A DNA stretch of 64,000 nucleotides from Trichodelitschia bisporula. Its lineage: Eukaryota > Ascomycota > Dothideomycetes > Phaeotrichales > Phaeotrichaceae. Under the pieces are notes generated by a model. It worked only from the letters and a program-made list of their open reading frames with translations, had not been told where the DNA came from and ran no database searches. Each line of letters opens with the position of its first letter. Positions within the stretch are counted from its first letter, which is position 1. The stretch covers positions 63,803 through 127,802 of the forward strand of contig ML996687.1 in assembly GCA_010356995.1 (NCBI GenBank). The letters are read 5' to 3'. The translations under genes and the position numbers were made by a program. Positions 50,727-61,246 of the stretch are shown here, in pieces.

Positions 50727-53700
50727 TTTTTTGATGGATTGAGGGGTGAGATGTGTGGTGATGGTGGTACGGGGAGCCTGGAAGGCGTGCTCGAGCCTCA
50801 CGGCTCCGGGGCAGACACGTAATCTATCGCGTAGTGCACGGACCAACCATGGCAACGTCAACAATCTGCGGTTTACGTCACTGGCAGACGACATGCGGAT
50901 TCGCACGTATCTGACTGTCTTTTTGAACACGAAGAGAGTTCTTGCTTTCATGGCTAGATATCATGTATCATCAGTTCAAACAGCGGCTCTTGAAGGTCTG
51001 GTAGATGCAATGAACGTCTTGATTAAGCTCAATGCTTGACATGCGCTAGAGAATCACCTGCCAGAATGCTGCGAGAACGAATATGCCCAAAGGTACGTAC
51101 TGAAAGGTACAGATCAGGCCAATGGCCATCAGAGCACCAGGCCAAGGCAACGAACTTGGATTCTGTCTTTTGGTCATATTTCGCCACTTCTCCGCCACCG
51201 ACGAACCACATCAGAAAAGGCCAATAAGCGGACTTGATTGCGAACCGAATCCGTAGCCTCGCATTTTTCAGCCGGCCTCTCAGTGCTTCACAGCTTCCTC
51301 TGCGCATCGACCACTATATCTTCTTCCTCGACATCCCATGTGCTGCCTTGTTACCTTCAAAACGTGTCTGGAGTCAATGGGAAGTAGCATGTCAAGGCAG
51401 GACTCAAGGCTGAGCAGCGCCTTGACGGGCGACGTGAGGTACTCGAACCCGTCATGATTCGGGCTTGTAGGCGACCTGTCACAACTTATGGGCGAACTAG
51501 TTCGTCAGCTTCAATCCGGCTGCTGAAGACGCGAGATCACCATCTGGCGGATTTTGAAGAGGTCCTGCAGAGGAGTCTTAAGATCCAGCAAGTTGGCGAT
51601 ACGCTGGAGGCTCAAGAGCTCGCGCATACTCCGTTCCCCTCATCACCGAGGTTGGTCTGCTTCTTCTGCTCTATATGCGCGTGAATCTTTTCGCGAATGC
51701 CCTTGGTCGCATTCGCATCCACAAAGTCGGTGAACTCCGAGGGGAGGGTGATAACGAGCTCACGCTATAGCAGTACCGTCAATCTTTTGTGCGGACAACA
51801 TGGTGGCAGTGGACTTTGATGTGCCTGGCGGAAGTGTTGAGAAGTGTTTCGGGAAACACAAAGTCGAAGTCGGAAGCCTCGAGGGGTTATTGCTATTGAT
51901 CACCTCTACAATATCCTCTGGAGCGTCAAGAATGATAGGATCCGTCACAAGATCTCCTACTGAAAGTCTTCGAAGTTCTTGTGTTGTACGCGCCAAATCG
52001 GCGTTCGTGGTCCCTATTGGTCGTCCCTTCGACTTGATCGTCTCTGGTTCTCTGACGCGGGAAACCGTACTGACAGGAAGTCAACGATGAAATCCCAGGT
52101 CTTTAAATGCCATCGAGCATCAAAGGCGGATGCTTGTAACGGTAGACTAGCGGAGGCTTTCGACGCTCGGCCATAGGGAATCCTCGACGAGGTCCATTAT
52201 GTGAACGACCAAGGTATCGGATAATGGAAAGGTAGTGCCAGGAAGACACCAGCGAAGCACCAGGACAGCCCATACTCGGGGGCCGTCCGGCGAGCAGGGC
52301 CGAATGTCCGCTTCTTCTTGTTGGGGGCGGCCGGTAGTCCCCTGAAGGCGGGCCCTTGCTCCTCTGTGACAAGGCGGACGTAGTCGAACTGCTGCGGTGC
52401 CGCTTCGACCGACCGAGCACTCACTCAAGATTCATTTGATCTGGTCCTCCAGGATCCATTCGGAAGGATATGCCGCAACCGCTTGTACTGATCGTAAGCC
52501 TGGTCCCACAGACCCCCGAATCGGATTGATCCGAGGTGCGAATGAAGGGGCACTTACAACTCCACACATCATCCTTGCAATCCAGCGTATCCATGAGTTC
52601 CTACCCAGCTCGCAACAACCGGAACTTCTTCTGTGGCGCCTTGAAAATAACTCTGATTGAGATCGAGCCTCCAAGGGCGAGGCCATGACCGACGTCTGTG
52701 CTGGGTTAACGGCATTCCTTCGATGGCGTTCAGGTGTGAAGCGAAGAAGGTGCCCCAACTGGGTCTGTTGGCTCTCGAATTGAGGCCTTGATGTTATCGA
52801 GGCTGCCACGACTCCTTGTCCGCCTCCGGGGAGCGAATTATTCTCACTGCATGTGTCTCCGGTATTCGGCAACCCGGCATTGACCGGCCGTACACAAGCA
52901 GTTGGAGAAGAGGGCCAGGTTCTTGTAGACAGGGTTGCCCGACGGAGAGCAGAAGGCACAGGATGGGCCAATCAGTCGGGTCAACCGTTGCTGACGTTGT
53001 TGTCAAGGACGTTCGCGGATCGGCCACGTCTATATTTCATATTAGTTTTGGTAACGTCTCACGGGGCGGGTGTGCTCAGACCCAGGAACGCGAGCCATGC
53101 TCCCTGTAGCCCTGCACGATGGAGATCCTGTTCTGAGATACGAACACTGGCCACCAACTTGCCTCGGTGATGCATTTCCGGGGACGGGAGCGCTTGAGTG
53201 TGTTGATAGATGCGTCCTGGCGCATATATACGACTGAATTTAGGAGCAAAACTTAAATGAATACACCCTCTCCGGCACGCGAGAGATATGGGAGGGCAAG
53301 ACTAGAAGGTGTGAGGTCAGAGTCCGCTTGAACGATATACGGATGTACAAGATATTGAATTTCCCAGGAAGTGGAAGGAATGGCACCGGGGCGCCAAATA
53401 TTACCAGTGGAAGGCTGATATATAGGGCCAGAACGGTGCATAGGGTGCTGCGATGAGGGTATTTAAAGACTGGTCCCGGATGTGGTGAGAAGTTTGTATG
53501 TTTGAAAGCCGGCTGCTGGGCGTATGCGACAAGGCTGAGTTCTTTGAACGGATTGTCGGATCGGTAACCCGCTTGCCATCTCCCGTCAACTCAATCAAGC
53601 TTGCATAAAAGCAATGAACTCCAGCCGGCACAAACTCGCCCCTATCCGTACCAAACACCAGCAAGTAAACAGGCCCTCCTGTTCGCGTGCACTCACCTCG

Positions 53701-53762
53701 TCCTGGTTTTACCCATTCTCTGTATGTATTTTGTTTTTGGACACTTCAGGGCATCCAAGTGA
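50727..53762. other. 3-kb region without intact genes
   Basis: No intact gene. A block of decayed coding stretches lies at 51505-52430 (separate entry). Around 52433-52540 on the minus strand a short frame reads LWDQAYDQYKRLRHILPNGS. 53250-53700 has only short frames. A lone tRNA B-box-like word occurs near 51440. Confidence 0.45.
51505..52430 (-). pseudogene. Decayed or unresolved gene with an AT-hook-like motif
   Basis: Successive minus-strand stretches look coding but change frame: a segment near 52400-52215 (QQFDYVRLVTEEQGPAFRGL then a hydrophobic end), FDARWHLKTWDFIVDFLSVR near 52100, EPETIKSKGRPIGTTN (an AT-hook-like KGRP core) running into LARTTQELRRLSVGDL near 52000, ELVITLPSEFTDFVDANATK near 51740 and RIANLLDLKTPLQDLFKIRQ near 51570. 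No ATG, splice chain or family could be fixed. It could be an exon-rich gene whose introns I failed to see, or the relic of one; the amphipathic helices argue that it once coded. Confidence 0.35.
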
Positions 53763-53852
53763 CTGACCTTAGTCTAGTTGGTTATGGCGTCCGGCTGTAA
53801 TGGTATCACCTTGTAAACCGGAAAGTCCCCAGTTCGATTCTGGGAGGTCAGA
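53763..53852 (+). tRNA. tRNA-Tyr (GTA) with a 16-nt intron
   Basis: The acceptor CTGACCT (53763-53769) pairs with AGGTCAG (53845-53851), followed by discriminator A. T8, A9 and the A box (tagtctagttgg) are present. The anticodon stem TCCGG/CCGGA encloses C-T-GTA-A at 53795-53800 and A at 53817, with the intron 53801-53816 one base 3' of the anticodon, the universal nuclear position. The T arm is CCCAG-TTCGATT-CTGGG. The C1-G72 pair with A73 is the eukaryotic tyrosine identity set, and tRNA-Tyr almost always has an intron. A T run (53856-53859 and beyond) terminates Pol III. CCA is not encoded. Confidence 0.93.
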
Positions 53853-54771
53853 GGATTTTCTTTTTTGCCTTTTTTTTGGCCCACAAAGGGAGTTCCTGGA
53901 GGAACCGTGTCACGGTATATGCGATGGTTTAAAGACGAGGCTGTCGGGAAGTCTGACGGTCGGAGTGTGTTTCTCAAGGGTTCATGAAAAATGCTGTGGA
54001 CTCAACTGCTGCGCTAGAACTTTTTTAACGAGCACGACACAGACCTGATACCAAATCCAGCTTGAGGTTATCAGATGTAGTCCCATCTCAACGTCATTGT
54101 GACACAACAATCCTCCCGCTCCACAGTCCGCAGTCCGCAGTCGTGTCACCTCTCCCGCATCCCATCCACAAGAATGTTCCCTCACGTCTCACTTAATCCT
54201 TCCTCTGATCGTCTTCATCTCTCACCAGCACATGGGTCCATAGCCTTGGCAAATGTCAAGCAATCAAGCATCACGGCCGCCCGCCGTCGAAATAAAGTTA
54301 CCATCTGACTCGGGTCGGGCACTCGGGGACCTAGGCCGTGCGGTTCAGGGCCCAACCCCGCACTGCCCCCACAGTACAGCACGACCACACTTCCCTCACA
54401 TCGGTACGTAGCACTTCAAAGACGAGATTCAATCAAACTCCAGCCTATGTACTCCAAGCCCCATGTGCAAAGTGTTTCCTCTTCCAAAACACGCGAACCA
54501 ACGATCGTGGGGGTATATGAACAGGGCGGACTGAAACAAGAAAAGGCGGGAGAGCTCCACTCCCCAACACCGCATTAAAACAACCGTACATCTCGCCATC
54601 TCACCCGGCTTGCAAGCGCAAAAAAAAGGGTAGGCAAAACGGCTCCTCCAGGTCATGACTGCGGACAACGTGGCTCTCGTTCGTCCTCCCAATGCAATCC
54701 CCAAACAGGCCCAACCACAGGCTAGGCAGGCGCCAACAACGCAACACCGGGAAATGCAAAGGAACCCATCT
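53853..54771. other. Intergenic region, no gene seen
   Basis: After the tRNA terminator runs (T4, T6, T8) only short frames occur. ccgcagtccgcagtc near 54125 is a small direct repeat. Confidence 0.45.
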
Positions 54772-55387
54772 CTACTCGCTGTCTTCGGAGCTTGAGTCTT
54801 CGGAGGAATCTTCCTCCTCTTCGTCGTCGTCGTCGTCCTCTTCTTCTTCTTCTTCGTCCTCCTCTTCCTCCTGCTCGTCCGCCAACACCCGCCTCCGCAC
54901 CGGCCGCGGCCGATGCACAAGAACGTACTCGTGGCTGCTCACCGTCGAAACGGGCGTGGCGCTACCCTCGCTGCTTGCGCTGCCGGCACCGCTCGTCGCA
55001 CTGGCGCTTCCACAGCGCGGCGTACGTTCGCCGGTTAGGTTCTCCAGGGTGGTGGCGCGCGCGGTTTCGGTCTCGAAGAGCTTATCAAGCGGAATAGTAG
55101 ATGCAGGCTTTTCCTCCTCATCAGATTCGCTCTCGCTGTCCGATTCCGGAGCGTCTTCGGGTGTCGACTCCTTCAGGATGGTTTTAGTATCGCGAAGGCG
55201 AGCTTGCAGCTCGAGGAGCTCGCGCGATTGGATGAAGACGGATTGGCGCCTGAGGGGTTAGCAGCTGCGACGAAAAGACGAGAAGACCGGCCACGTACTT
55301 GCGCTCGACCGTCTGCACGAGATTGTCAAGCCCGTTGTCGATCTTGAAGACATCATCTAGCTGGGCGGAGAAGCGCTGGGCCATCAT
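54772..55387 (-). CDS. Small coiled-coil protein with acidic tail, 188 residues
   Basis: Two exons (55387-55299, 55249-54772; intron 49 bp, GTACGT...gctaacccctcag) join MMAQRFSAQLDDVFKIDNGL, DNLVQTVERK to RQSVFIQSRELLELQARLRD. The N-terminal 65 residues form a heptad-patterned coiled coil; then comes a Ser/Glu-rich region and a C-terminal run of Asp/Glu coded by GAG/GAC repeats. It resembles small conserved ascomycete proteins whose function I do not know; kinetochore or vesicle-tether subunits have similar coiled coils, but there is no diagnostic motif. Confidence 0.75.
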
Positions 55388-55488
55388 GCTGGGCGAGTGA
55401 GTATGGAACGAGGTTGCGGGGAGAGAGAGGAATACGACTGAACACGTCTGTGGCCGCCCCGCCACCGGCCCGGGACTTCTGCCATGTT

Positions 55489-56108
55489 TTATGTAGACGG
55501 TGCTGCTGCTTGCGGTGCCAAATTACGGGCGCGCTGAGGCGGATATGCGGATTGATAAGGCAGAAGGCTGCCTGGGATTGCGATGAGGGCCGGGATGAGG
55601 CAGACCGGGAGTGCGGTGAAGGGTAGGATGTGGGACAGGGAAGCACCCAGGGTTGCGCTCTTGGGGCTGGAGCGGTATTAATGCGGGAGGAGATGTGGCA
55701 AGGTATCCAGAATAGGGGAGAAAGGGAGCTCGCGGAGCTGGGTTGAGGGCGAGGATAGGGCGGATTTTTCGGGGTTCGTGGAGAGGGTTGACGGGCAGAG
55801 TCGAGGTTGAATTGGACGAGCCACGAGATGCAGCGCTGTTCGTCTTGTGTGTGGAGGAGACGAAACTGGAAGGGGCCTGTGGAGAAGAGGAAGGGCTGAG
55901 GCCGGAGATTGGCCCCTGCTTTTGAGTGGAGTTGAAGACGTTTACCGTGTGGCTTTGCTTTTTGGCTTGCTTGGCTATAATGCTTAGGATGGCGCGAGGC
56001 TGTCGTGAATATTGGATCGGAAGAGGGAGAAATGCGAACTGAAGAATGCTGGTGAAGGAATGGGAAGCGAAGGCTGGAGGAGACAGGGCACCGAGATAGA
56101 GGCAGCAC
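55489..56108 (-). CDS. Possible mitochondrial membrane protein, doubtful
   Basis: The start MLPLSRCPVSSSLRFPFLHQ, HSSVRISPSS...TASRHPKHYSQ looks like a matrix presequence. A 50-bp intron (55945-55896, GTAAAC...CTCAG) would join KPH to ALPLLHRPLPVSSPPHTRRT and lead to NPEKSALSSPSTQLRELPFS. After an in-frame TAA the same frame continues as a hydrophobic protein, LSHILPFTALPVCLIPALIA, to a stop at 55489. Either there is a junction I missed or the gene is broken. Another frame across the region stays open for 251 codons but looks compositional only. Confidence 0.3.
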
Positions 56109-56623
56109 CAGAGGGCAGAATGAACAGTTATCTCTCCTTTATGTCTTCTCCTTGGTGTGAATCTCCCCGCAAATAACCGAGCGATATCTCTCCGTCTTTC
56201 CCTCGAATCCTAATTGCTCAATAGACCCTAGCCGTAGCTCCATCTCCCATCCCCTATTCCTTCCAGCCAGTCATTGTCTACGAACCCCTACCCCCCAGAC
56301 TTGGCGATGACACCTTGCTGCCCGAAGCTGGTGCCTGAGACGCGAGCTGAATTGCTGCCTGATCAAAGAATCTATGCCTAAGGCACAAATTCGCTCGTTC
56401 CCAAAAATTGTCACATCAACGACTTCGGCATCTTCAACCCATCGCAACTCCCCCCTCACCCCATCAACAATCCATCAGCTCTCATCAGCTTTCAGCCGTA
56501 TACCCTCCTTTCAAAGCTTCGGCCCACCCACAATGCCCTAGAACCCACCCCGTGCCAACCGCAGCTCTGGCGTTCCTGGTTCCTTCTGTCCGCGTCTCCG
56601 CCCTTCGCGCCCTCCACTGGGCC
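56109..56623. promoter_or_regulatory. Upstream region of the bromodomain gene
   Basis: About 500 bp, pyrimidine-rich towards 56600. The downstream frame is open back to 56408 without an ATG, so this part is probably leader. Confidence 0.4.
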
Positions 56624-59335
56624 ATGACCGCCTACACGCCGCTGGAAGCACTATTGCTCTTCCAGTATCTCTCGACATATGGCGTGTCAACGGCCGTATT
56701 TACCAAGATATCGGACTTGCTCAAGAATGATGTGCTCATCCGCCAGGGCTCGACGTTTGATCTGGGTCGCTTGAGTCCCGATTCCCTTCGCGACTTCTTC
56801 GCGCGTCTGCTCAAGGATGAGGCGCGCAGCGAGAATGCCGCGCCCCATGATACGAAGGACGACTCGCGTAAACGCAAGGCTCCGTCGCCTAGTCTGCCGT
56901 CCATTCAGGACGCCATTAATAACCAGCACCTCATTCCGCAGCTCGTCGTCAAATTGTACGCGCGTTACCGCGAGCACGCCGTGATCGAGATCCGAGAGGA
57001 TGAGCGTCGGTTCGAGATACTGCAGGCCGAGGTGCGGGAGATTGCGAGCGGCTTGTGGGATGAGCGACTGCAGCGTGAAATTGAGCGCGGGGTTTGGGAT
57101 GAGGTGGTCAAGCGCGTGGAGCCGCAGGATACCGTCATGACGGATGCGCCGCCGGTCCCGTCACCCAGGAAGCCCGAGGAAGAGACTCCGGCGCAGACGC
57201 CTGTACAGCCTATACAGCAAGCGGCGCAGCAGGCGGGACCTCAGCCCGTACAGCAGCCCGTTCCGTCTACCATACCTGTCGCTGTTCCGTCTACCATCCC
57301 TGTCGCTGTTCCCTCGCCCGCGCCCATACCAGCGACACCAACAACACCAGCTCCTGAGCCTCTACAGGCTCCACCTGCATCTCCTCGCCATCTCATTTCT
57401 CAGCCGGCCACCTCGCCATACCGGACGACCACTCCCGCCATCCCTCAGGTGCGCCAGTCTCCATATGCCCAACCCACACCCCCTCCCGTGAACACGACTC
57501 CGCGTCCACAGAGCATCCAGCCTGCGGGTCGACCGACCCCATCTCCTGGAATGCCTCCTCCTCCCGTCCCTTCAGTCCAAGGCGTTCAGTTCCAACCGCA
57601 TCCCTATCAGTATCCTAGCCCGCACGCGGGACGCTCAGCACCTCAATCTCCATTTACTCCCCAGCAGCCGCCTACAGCACCCCCTCCATATGCTTTCGTA
57701 CCACATCCGAGCTACACCACACCGCAAGGCCATCCCGTGGCTCCCCAGCCATACTCTCGCGGCGGCGGCGTTATGCTACAGCCTTTCCAAGTCACGCCGC
57801 AACAACCCATCGTGGCGAGGCCGCCACAAGCTATTCAGCCTCAGCCCCAGGCCCAGCCTATCCAACCACAGCCACAACATATCCAACCCCATCCCCAAGT
57901 CCAAGTGCAGCTTCCAGCCCAGCAAGCGCCACCCCGCATGCCGCCTCAGATCCTGCCGCACCCAGTGGAAGCCCCTCGGCCGCGCGTCCCCGTTCAGTTC
58001 AATCTGCAGGACATCGTGGCCCTCCTCACCGCCCAGAAACCAGGCACACCTGCTCTTCGCCGCATCCCCTTCACGCGCTGGCACTCCGCGCCGCCCACAC
58101 TGACCCCCGTGCAGCGTCCTGCGCCTGGTCACGCTCGGGCTCGCAGCGTCAGCCCGATCACCCCGCCCCCGCGCCCCACTCCCGCGAAGGCCCCTGCAAA
58201 AATTCATACGCCGGCGTCTCCGGAAGTCCGCCCCAGCGCCAGCCAGCCACCGAGCTCAGCCGAGAAAGCAGCACCCGCGAAGCGCGGCGGGCGTGGACGG
58301 GGCCGTGGCCGCGGCAGAGGCAAGGATGAGGCACATGCGCCGCCGCCTGAAATTGCGGCGCCTCCGCCGGTCGTTACCCGTGGGAGAGGTCGTGGACGAG
58401 GACGGGGACGTGGCCGTGGGGCTAGTACCACTGTTAGCGTGCCGGTGGGCGAGCCGCTCGTTGCTGAGCCGGTGAGGCAGACGCGGACGCGTAGCCGGAG
58501 TGTGCGGGCGCGGAGTCAGAGCGTCATGTCGGTGGATGCGGTGATGAAGGAGGAACGCGCGGAAGAAGCCGCACCAGAAGCGGAAGCGGAAGTACCGGCG
58601 AAGACGAAAGGCACGAAGCGCAAGCGCGGCCGGGCTGCGAGCGAAGCCAGCGAAACACGCGAAGCCCCCACCGCCGTCCCCACCGCCTCCGCCGAAACCG
58701 AGCCCACCGGCCCCCCAACCAAAAAGCCCAACAACGTGCTCATAATGCGCAACTTCCCGCGCCTCAGCAACCCAGTCATGAACGACATCCTGTCCCACAA
58801 ACACGCGAGCCTCTTCAGCAACCCCGTGCGCGAGCGCGACGCCGAAGGATACCGGGACATGATCCGGCGGCCGCAGGACCTGAAAAGCATCAAAGCGGCA
58901 ATCAACGCGGGCGCTAGAGCGGCTCTACAAATCCTGAACGATGCGGCGGCGGAGCAGGCAGGCCCCGAAGGAGCCCCGGGGCGGGTGGAGAGGTATGAGG
59001 CGTTGATTCGCTCGGGGGCGGGGTTTGGCGTAGGCGGGCCGATGCTGAGTATGCCTGCTACGCCGGAGTTGGTCCCGCCGCTTGGGATTGTGAATTCGGC
59101 GCAGATGGAACGGGAATTGATGAGGATGTTTGCGAATGCGGTTATGTTTAATCCTGGGGAGGAGGATGTGGTGCGTGATGCGAGGGAGATGTTTGAGAGT
59201 GTGTCGGTGGCGATGGGGAGTGTGAGGAGTGTGGAACGGGGGGGCACGCCGGGGCTTGCTGCTGGGGCTGGGGGGGTGGGTGCGAGTGAGGGGGAGGAGA
59301 GTGAGGTTATGGGGAGGCGCAAGAAGGGTGGTTAG
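56624..59335 (+). CDS. BRD8-like bromodomain protein (probable NuA4 subunit)
   Basis: 903 residues from ATG 56624 in one exon. The N-terminal helical domain (TPLEALLLFQYLSTYGVSTA, VFTKISDLLKND, LSPDSLRDFFARLLKDEARS) and the following helix (RRFEILQAEVREIASGLWDE) match fungal BRD8 relatives. A Pro/Gln-rich middle of about 350 residues follows, then AT-hook-like Arg/Gly arrays (RGGRGRGRGRGRGK near residue 555, again near 590). The bromodomain begins near residue 703: NVLIMRNFPRLSNPVMNDIL, SHKHASLFSNPVRERDAEGY, IRRPQDLKSIKAAI. A Gly/Ala-rich loop interrupts it before MERELMRMFANAVMFNP. The acetyl-lysine Asn is in the last segment. BRD8 belongs to the NuA4/TIP60 histone acetyltransferase complex, so a chromatin role is likely. 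Antisense frames here are shadows. Confidence 0.88.
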   Translation: MTAYTPLEALLLFQYLSTYGVSTAVFTKISDLLKNDVLIRQGSTFDLGRLSPDSLRDFFARLLKDEARSENAAPHDTKDDSRKRKAPSPSLPSIQDAINNQHLIPQLVVKLYARYREHAVIEIREDERRFEILQAEVREIASGLWDERLQREIERGVWDEVVKRVEPQDTVMTDAPPVPSPRKPEEETPAQTPVQPIQQAAQQAGPQPVQQPVPSTIPVAVPSTIPVAVPSPAPIPATPTTPAPEPLQAPPASPRHLISQPATSPYRTTTPAIPQVRQSPYAQPTPPPVNTTPRPQSIQPAGRPTPSPGMPPPPVPSVQGVQFQPHPYQYPSPHAGRSAPQSPFTPQQPPTAPPPYAFVPHPSYTTPQGHPVAPQPYSRGGGVMLQPFQVTPQQPIVARPPQAIQPQPQAQPIQPQPQHIQPHPQVQVQLPAQQAPPRMPPQILPHPVEAPRPRVPVQFNLQDIVALLTAQKPGTPALRRIPFTRWHSAPPTLTPVQRPAPGHARARSVSPITPPPRPTPAKAPAKIHTPASPEVRPSASQPPSSAEKAAPAKRGGRGRGRGRGRGKDEAHAPPPEIAAPPPVVTRGRGRGRGRGRGRGASTTVSVPVGEPLVAEPVRQTRTRSRSVRARSQSVMSVDAVMKEERAEEAAPEAEAEVPAKTKGTKRKRGRAASEASETREAPTAVPTASAETEPTGPPTKKPNNVLIMRNFPRLSNPVMNDILSHKHASLFSNPVRERDAEGYRDMIRRPQDLKSIKAAINAGARAALQILNDAAAEQAGPEGAPGRVERYEALIRSGAGFGVGGPMLSMPATPELVPPLGIVNSAQMERELMRMFANAVMFNPGEEDVVRDAREMFESVSVAMGSVRSVERGGTPGLAAGAGGVGASEGEESEVMGRRKKGG

Positions 59336-59464
59336 TGGCCACCTTTGCGGAGGAGTATTGGGGAGTTGTGGGGGTGAGGAGAATGGATAGCTTGTCTGAA
59401 TCCCTTGTTGTGATAGGCGATATAGGTTGCAAGTCAACTGCGGTAGTCCTCAGCGTTCCGCCTG

Positions 59465-59671
59465 TTGGGTCCTATCCTCACTGTCGATGTATTCAACGAC
59501 TTGGAAGGCAACTATCCACCTGGTATCGTTTCGAATTCGGTGCTCGATGAACGGGCTATCGCTCTTCTTCAAGTGCTCACTGCCGGCGCGCTTACTGTAA
59601 CTCCAACCACAATTAGTATTATCACCATCGCCACCTCGGCACCATCGCCAAAAGCTCAACCACGATCCTGA
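59465..59671 (+). CDS. Possible small protein fragment
   Basis: The frame reads LGPILTVDVFNDLEGNYPPG, IVSNSVLDERAIALLQVLTA, GALTVTPTTISIITI to a stop at 59671, a natural-looking sequence, but without ATG; a cctcag acceptor just upstream (59449-59454) could open it as an exon. An overlapping frame with ATG 59382 (MDSLSESLVVIGDIGCKS) is also protein-like. No family recognised. Confidence 0.2.
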   Translation: MGPILTVDVFNDLEGNYPPGIVSNSVLDERAIALLQVLTAGALTVTPTTISIITIATSAPSPKAQPRS

Positions 59672-60088
59672 CTTCAAAGTGCACGCATGCATTTCCTACC
59701 TTACCGTCCCTCCACATGCTGTGTTCATGTCGTCCTCTATGTAATATCCATGTGCCATCCTTCCCTCGTACACACCTCGGACCTGCCTCACCCCATTCAG
59801 CAGCTGCTCATCTTCCCTAGCACCTCCCTCCGCAAAAGCTGACTGTCAGACATATTTCCTCGCGCTTTCTTATGTACACAAGCCAGGAGCATCGCTATGC
59901 TGGGAGGAGCATGTTACTCTCGAGAAGGCGCACGATGTAATATGCTCACGATGGAGGGAAGGAGCCCATCGGAGGATACTGGGCATCAACAGTGTATTTA
60001 GTCTCAAGCGTCTATGACTCTCTGCTCTTCTTCGTCTTTCATCGACACCTCACTCCGTACCCCCCCCCGATGCTTCCATTGCAGACTC

Positions 60089-60300
60089 TCTGTGCTCATC
60101 CTCCATCCTGTCCGCTTCTCATGTCTCTGCTTCCGTTACCGACCCGACGTGCTTAACCTCCATCCTCTCCGCTTCTCATGTCTCCGCTTCCATCGCCAAC
60201 CCTCTGTGCTCAACCTCCATTATCTCCTCTTTCCATGCCTCACTATTCTCTCTGTGCTCACTCTCCATCATCTCCTCTCTCCATGCCTCACCATTCTCCC
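60089..60300. repeat. Degenerate minisatellite, about 4 units
   Basis: Units of about 57 bp (first two) and 48 bp (last two) each contain tgtgctcaacctccatc or a close variant, then tccgcttctcatgtctc or tctccatgcctcac. The strand bias (T and C) is strong. It probably arose by slippage. Confidence 0.75.
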
Positions 60301-61203
60301 TTCCCTTCCATTCAGCATACACCAGACACGATAAGCAGCTCGCCACCGCCAACCGCCCGTCCCAGCTCCAGCACAATAATCAATACAGCTCCAACAAAGA
60401 GACCTTCCCGAGGGCGAACATTTGTCCTGGCTGGACAGCAAATGGCCTAGAGGGATATGTAAGTTGCCCCCGAGGGACTTGATTTATGTCTCCATGCCTG
60501 CACGTTTAAGTCTACTGCCTCACCATGTCGTTCGACCTTGATCCTGCGGGCAATATCAAATCAAGGGGGGATCTTGCAGGTTCCGGAGGTGGCTCCGGGA
60601 GAGGTCTTCGTTCCCTCAGCGTGTGGCTTTTGCTTCGGTGCCACCATTGTATTGCCGCGACGCGCATGATTCCGTACGTGCACCCTTGTAGCCCTTCCTC
60701 GCGACTGGTGTGAAGGGAGGGCCAGAGGGACATTAAGTAGTTCAGCTAGAATTCAATTCATACCTCCTCACCTCGCGATGATTTGAACCTCAACTGACCT
60801 TCGACCATCAGCTCAAAAGACAGTCTTCATCTCACGTAATCTCTGCGGCAACTCTACACGGCCTCCCTCTCCTTTCCCCACTTATACGTTGCGTATCCCC
60901 CAGCCAACACTTCAGCCTCATCCCGTCCCCGCCAAGCGCGCCACAAACACAACGGCTCCACATAGCGCTCGCCTCGCACGGCCCGGCCCGCGACCAGGCT
61001 TCCCAACACGGTAAGCCCCTGACGATCGCGCGCATCGCTCTTAAAGCGGCTGAAGGATGCATTCCGGAGCCGCTGTCATACTGAACCCTTTGTCGATCAT
61101 CCCGGAGCTTCTTCCTTAACATCTGGCGGCGAGAACACTTGAATCAGGTCACTTGCATCACTTCGACTTCTCAGACCTGTTTATCGACGAAAGCTCATTC
61201 GCA

Positions 61204-61228
61204 AAGCTCGCTCGCTCGCTCGCTCGCA
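61204..61228. repeat. ctcg tetranucleotide microsatellite
   Basis: About five ctcg units lie in the likely 5' leader 19 bases before the ATG of the small secreted protein. Confidence 0.8.
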
Positions 61229-61246
61229 AACTCGCTCTCGCCCGCC

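Larger units (their letters stand above)
59336..61246. other. Intergenic region with minisatellite
   Basis: A possible small frame at 59465-59671 and a degenerate minisatellite at 60089-60300 are listed separately. 60500-61200 holds only short frames. 61204-61228 is a ctcg microsatellite just before the secreted-protein gene. Confidence 0.45.

Noticed and set aside
51425-51480. B-box-like word (gggttcgagtacc, minus strand) with a possible anticodon loop upstream
   Set aside because: The T stem lacks complementarity and no acceptor or D arm can be built.
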